A stretch of DNA of 16,302 bases, from positions 1-16,302 of the forward strand of contig CALEJX010000504.1 of the NCBI GenBank assembly GCA_937898375.1. The letters are read 5' to 3'. The notes beneath the pieces are model-generated. The model searched no databases and was not told where the DNA came from. It worked only from the letters and a program-made list of their open reading frames with translations. The stretch's first letter is position 1. The number at the start of each line of letters is the position of its first letter. A program made the position numbers and the translations under genes. Shown here in pieces: positions 14,355 through 16,302 of the stretch. Source of the DNA: an uncultured Ruminococcus sp. (lineage in GTDB: Bacteria; Bacillota; Clostridia; Oscillospirales; Ruminococcaceae).

Positions 14355-14503
14355 TTTTACACAGCAAAATGTAAAATTCACTTACTTTGTGAGATAGGGT
14401 AAACCACGTTACACAGTGATTACAAATCAAATAATATTCTGTACATTTTCGGCTCTTTGAAGTACATTTTTTTGGATATCATTATGTAAAGAATTAATTA
14501 CAT
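14355..14503. promoter_or_regulatory. Two TTACA-type dyads with 8-nt spacers
   Basis: TTTTACA-N8-TGTAAAA (14355-14376) and ATGTAA-N8-TTACAT (14484-14503) have the same geometry and a shared TTACA/TGTAA core. Further single TTACA or GTACA words occur between and after them. They may be operator sites for a dimeric regulator, though AT-rich DNA produces such words easily. Confidence 0.4.
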
Positions 14504-14537
14504 TTTGGTTACAGACAAGGGTAAAAAAACGGACGAT

Positions 14538-14647
14538 TGTTGAAAACTTTATAATTTTCAACACCAAATTGCTGATATAGCATGAGTTTTAAACATTTTC
14601 AACATAGTTTTCAACATTTTCAAAAGTTTTCAACCGTAGTTTTCAAC
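14538..14647. repeat. TTTTCAAC motif array upstream of the endoglucanase
   Basis: A dyad TGTTGAAAA-N8-TTTTCAACA (14538-14563) is followed by direct copies of TTTTCAAC at 14596, 14608, 14627 and 14640, plus a one-mismatch copy, TTTTCAAA, at 14617. The last five copies start 9-13 bp apart, near one DNA helical turn. This looks like a multi-site regulator-binding region about 240 bp before the gene. Confidence 0.65.
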
Positions 14648-14830
14648 TGTCCAAAAAAGCTCTTGTTACCGTTTTTTAACCATTTGTAATTTATTCATTT
14701 TTCGTACTTCTATATTAAATAAAACGGATTTTTTTACTTTTTCACCAATGAACGAATTGAAAATTTGTGAAGTATTTGAGCCTTAAAATGGGCTTTTGCA
14801 GTTTACAAAAGGACGAAAATATGTTAAACT

Positions 14831-14836
14831 TATAAT
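14831..14836 (+). promoter_or_regulatory. Candidate -10 box of the endoglucanase gene
   Basis: TATAAT at 14831-14836, 47 bp before ATG 14884. The region 16-18 bp upstream (about 14807-14814) reads AAAAGG and has no -35 likeness; TTTACA at 14802 is too far away. A missing -35 fits an activator-dependent promoter. Confidence 0.5.
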
Positions 14837-14883
14837 AAGTATGAATGAAACGTTACAATGTTCATCATGGGAGGAAAAAAATT

Positions 14884-16302
14884 ATGGGAAAACTTATTGA
14901 CTTGAAGAAAGCCGCCGCTGTGCTGCTGACTTCGGTAACGCTCATGTCGGCTGCGGCGGCACTGCCTGCTGTAGACGGAACGCCGCTTCTTTCGCAGACG
15001 GCGATAACTGTTGAGGCTGCAAGCGTCGGAAAAGTCACAGGGCTTACTTCAAAAACACTTAGCAACAGCGAGATAAAGCTTAGCTGGAAAAAGGTCAGCG
15101 GAGCTTCGGGATACTCAGTTTGCATGAGGAAAAACGGTCAGTATCCGCAGATAGCAGATGTAAAGAGCGGCTCGACCCTCACATACACTGTAAAAAATCT
15201 GCCCAATGCTACCCGTGAAAACTTCAAGGTAAGAGCCTACAAGACCGTGAAAGGAAAGAAAGTTTACGGCGCATATTCCGACAACTGGAACACCGCCACA
15301 AACCCACAGCCTGCAAAGGGTCTTAAAGTATCAAGCGTTTCTTATGACAGCGTAAAGCTTTCATGGACAAAGATAGGTTGCACAAATTACAGAGTATTTC
15401 AGCTTAAAAACGGTCAATGGAAGGAAGTTGGAAAGACCACCGGCACAAGCTACACTGTAAAAAATCTCAATCAAAAAACCACCTACAAATTCAAGATAAG
15501 AGCCTGCAAGACAGACGACAAAAAGGCCAACCACTACGGAAAATATTCCGCAGAGGTATCGGCAACAACGTCTAAAGCTCCTGCTGTTGTGACACCTGTT
15601 TCACAGCATGGTCAGCTTTCTGTAAAGGGTGCGAACATTGTTGACAAGAACGGCAAGGTGTTCAAGATAAAGGGTATGTCAACTCACGGCATCATGTGGG
15701 AAGATTTCTCCGATATCCTTACAAAGGACTCTCTTAAAGTTCTTAGAGATGATTGGAAAGTCAACACCATAAGAATTGCAATGTATCCAGAAGAATGGGG
15801 CGGCTACTGCACTGAGAACGGCAAGTATCAGGCTCAGGCAAAGCAGAAAGTCAAGACAGGCGTTGAGAATGCAAAGTCTCTTGGAATGTATGCTATAATC
15901 GATTGGCACGTTCTCAATGACAAAAACCCTAACAACCACAAGAATGACGCTATCAAGTTCTTCACAGAAATGGCCCAGACCTACAAGGACTACAACAACG
16001 TTATTTACGAGATCTGCAACGAGCCTAACGGCGGCATAACATGGACAGGCGGAATTAAGAGCTACTGTCAGAGCGTTGTAAGCGCTATCAGAAAATATGA
16101 CAGTGACGCTATCATAATCTGCGGCACAGGCACATGGAGCCAAGACATTGATCAGGTGCTCGGCAACAAGCTTTCCGACAAGAACTGCGTTTATGCTCTT
16201 CACTTCTATGCAAACACTCACACTGATTGGCTGAGAAACAGACTTCAGAACTGCTACAACAAGGGACTTCCTGTTCTTGTATCTGAGTTCGGAACTTGCG
16301 AC
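14884..16302 (+). CDS. Secreted GH5 (subfamily 2-like) endo-beta-1,4-glucanase with two FN3 domains, 3' end cut
   Basis: 473 residues visible, open at the window edge. Hydrolyses internal beta-1,4-glucan bonds outside the cell. Signal peptide about 1-45 with a hydrophobic stretch at 11-30. Two FN3 domains follow, about 48-138 and 143-229, each with a matching TYTVKNL / SYTVKNL strand and VRAYK / IRACK strand. The GH5 barrel starts near 245: R297 (IRIAMYP), DWHVLND (340-346), acid/base E380 (YEICNEPNG), H440/Y442 (LHFY) and nucleophile E468 (VSEFGT). The motifs match the B. subtilis Cel5A-type subfamily. GGGAGG lies 9 nt before ATG 14884. The end of the barrel and any CBM or dockerin lie outside the window, so a cellulosomal role cannot be judged. 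A monocistronic start and the dense upstream sites suggest tight control. Confidence 0.93.
   Translation, partial: MGKLIDLKKAAAVLLTSVTLMSAAAALPAVDGTPLLSQTAITVEAASVGKVTGLTSKTLSNSEIKLSWKKVSGASGYSVCMRKNGQYPQIADVKSGSTLTYTVKNLPNATRENFKVRAYKTVKGKKVYGAYSDNWNTATNPQPAKGLKVSSVSYDSVKLSWTKIGCTNYRVFQLKNGQWKEVGKTTGTSYTVKNLNQKTTYKFKIRACKTDDKKANHYGKYSAEVSATTSKAPAVVTPVSQHGQLSVKGANIVDKNGKVFKIKGMSTHGIMWEDFSDILTKDSLKVLRDDWKVNTIRIAMYPEEWGGYCTENGKYQAQAKQKVKTGVENAKSLGMYAIIDWHVLNDKNPNNHKNDAIKFFTEMAQTYKDYNNVIYEICNEPNGGITWTGGIKSYCQSVVSAIRKYDSDAIIICGTGTWSQDIDQVLGNKLSDKNCVYALHFYANTHTDWLRNRLQNCYNKGLPVLVSEFGTCD

Larger units (their letters stand above)
14164..14883. other. Regulatory spacer (720 bp) between ABC-2 operon and endoglucanase
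   Basis: No gene seen. The left part (to about 14320) holds two minus-strand promoters and dyads for the ABC-2 operon. The remainder, about 560 bp, is very AT-rich and holds dyads, many TTACA/TGTAA words, the TTTTCAAC array and a -10 box for the endoglucanase gene. The distance is unusually long for a bacterial promoter region. Confidence 0.8.

Noticed and set aside
14538..14647. TTTTCAAC array considered as a CRISPR or iteron origin
   Set aside because: Units are too short and spacers irregular for CRISPR. No replication initiator gene is near, so an origin is not supported.
14779..14797. AAAATGGGCTT shared with 7310-7320 as a regulatory repeat
   Set aside because: An 11-bp match in AT-rich spacers with only weak pairing around it; not distinguishable from chance.
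15679..16221. 180-codon minus-strand frame inside the GH5 gene
   Set aside because: Antisense to a clear catalytic domain, and its Val/Cys-rich composition is that of a shadow frame.

Overview
The window looks like chromosome of an anaerobic Gram-positive gut or rumen bacterium close to Ruminococcus (Oscillospiraceae). The reasons are a secreted GH5 endoglucanase with fibronectin type III modules, strong AAAGGAGG-type ribosome binding sites with GTG and TTG as well as ATG starts, a binding-protein-dependent sugar importer with no ATPase gene beside it, an Asn-rich HtrA protease, moderate GC in genes and very AT-rich spacers. Placement to genus is inference.

Layout. (1) 1-5325, minus strand: a sugar-uptake operon in the order giant solute-binding protein, MalF-type permease, MalG-type permease, secreted NHL-repeat protein (cut by the window edge). 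(2) 5460-7077, minus strand: two overlapping LolD/MacB-type ABC ATPase genes with no FtsX-type permease in the window; the second carries a C-terminal AbrB-like domain. They are preceded by a consensus promoter and an unusually long, structured leader (7078-7341). (3) 7078-7889: AT-rich divergent spacer holding regulatory elements. (4) 7890-9347, plus strand: membrane-anchored HtrA protease, then a terminator. (5) 9508-11095, plus strand: MmcQ/YjbR protein and AlaA aminotransferase, 1 bp apart, behind a good promoter. (6) 11218-11988, plus strand: zinc-ribbon membrane protein, flanked by hairpin repeats in opposite orientation. (7) 12114-14163, minus strand: ABC-2 exporter (permease and ATPase, overlapping) behind two tandem consensus promoters. 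(8) 14164-14883: regulatory spacer full of dyads and a helically spaced TTTTCAAC array. (9) 14884 to the edge, plus strand: secreted GH5 subfamily 2-like endoglucanase with two FN3 domains, cut off at its 3' end just after the catalytic nucleophile.

How they fit. The endoglucanase would release cello-oligosaccharides and the region 1 importer would take up oligosaccharides, probably powered by an ATPase encoded elsewhere (MsmX-type in Gram-positives). The actual sugar cannot be read from sequence. The two LolD-type ATPases lie between the structured leader and the importer operon; whether they serve it, or an FtsX permease elsewhere, is open. The most unusual items are the ATPase-AbrB fusion beside a 988-residue non-lipoprotein binding protein, the structured leader whose last stem covers the ribosome binding site, and the TTTTCAAC array upstream of the cellulase. 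No tRNA, rRNA, CRISPR array, transposase or phage gene was seen.
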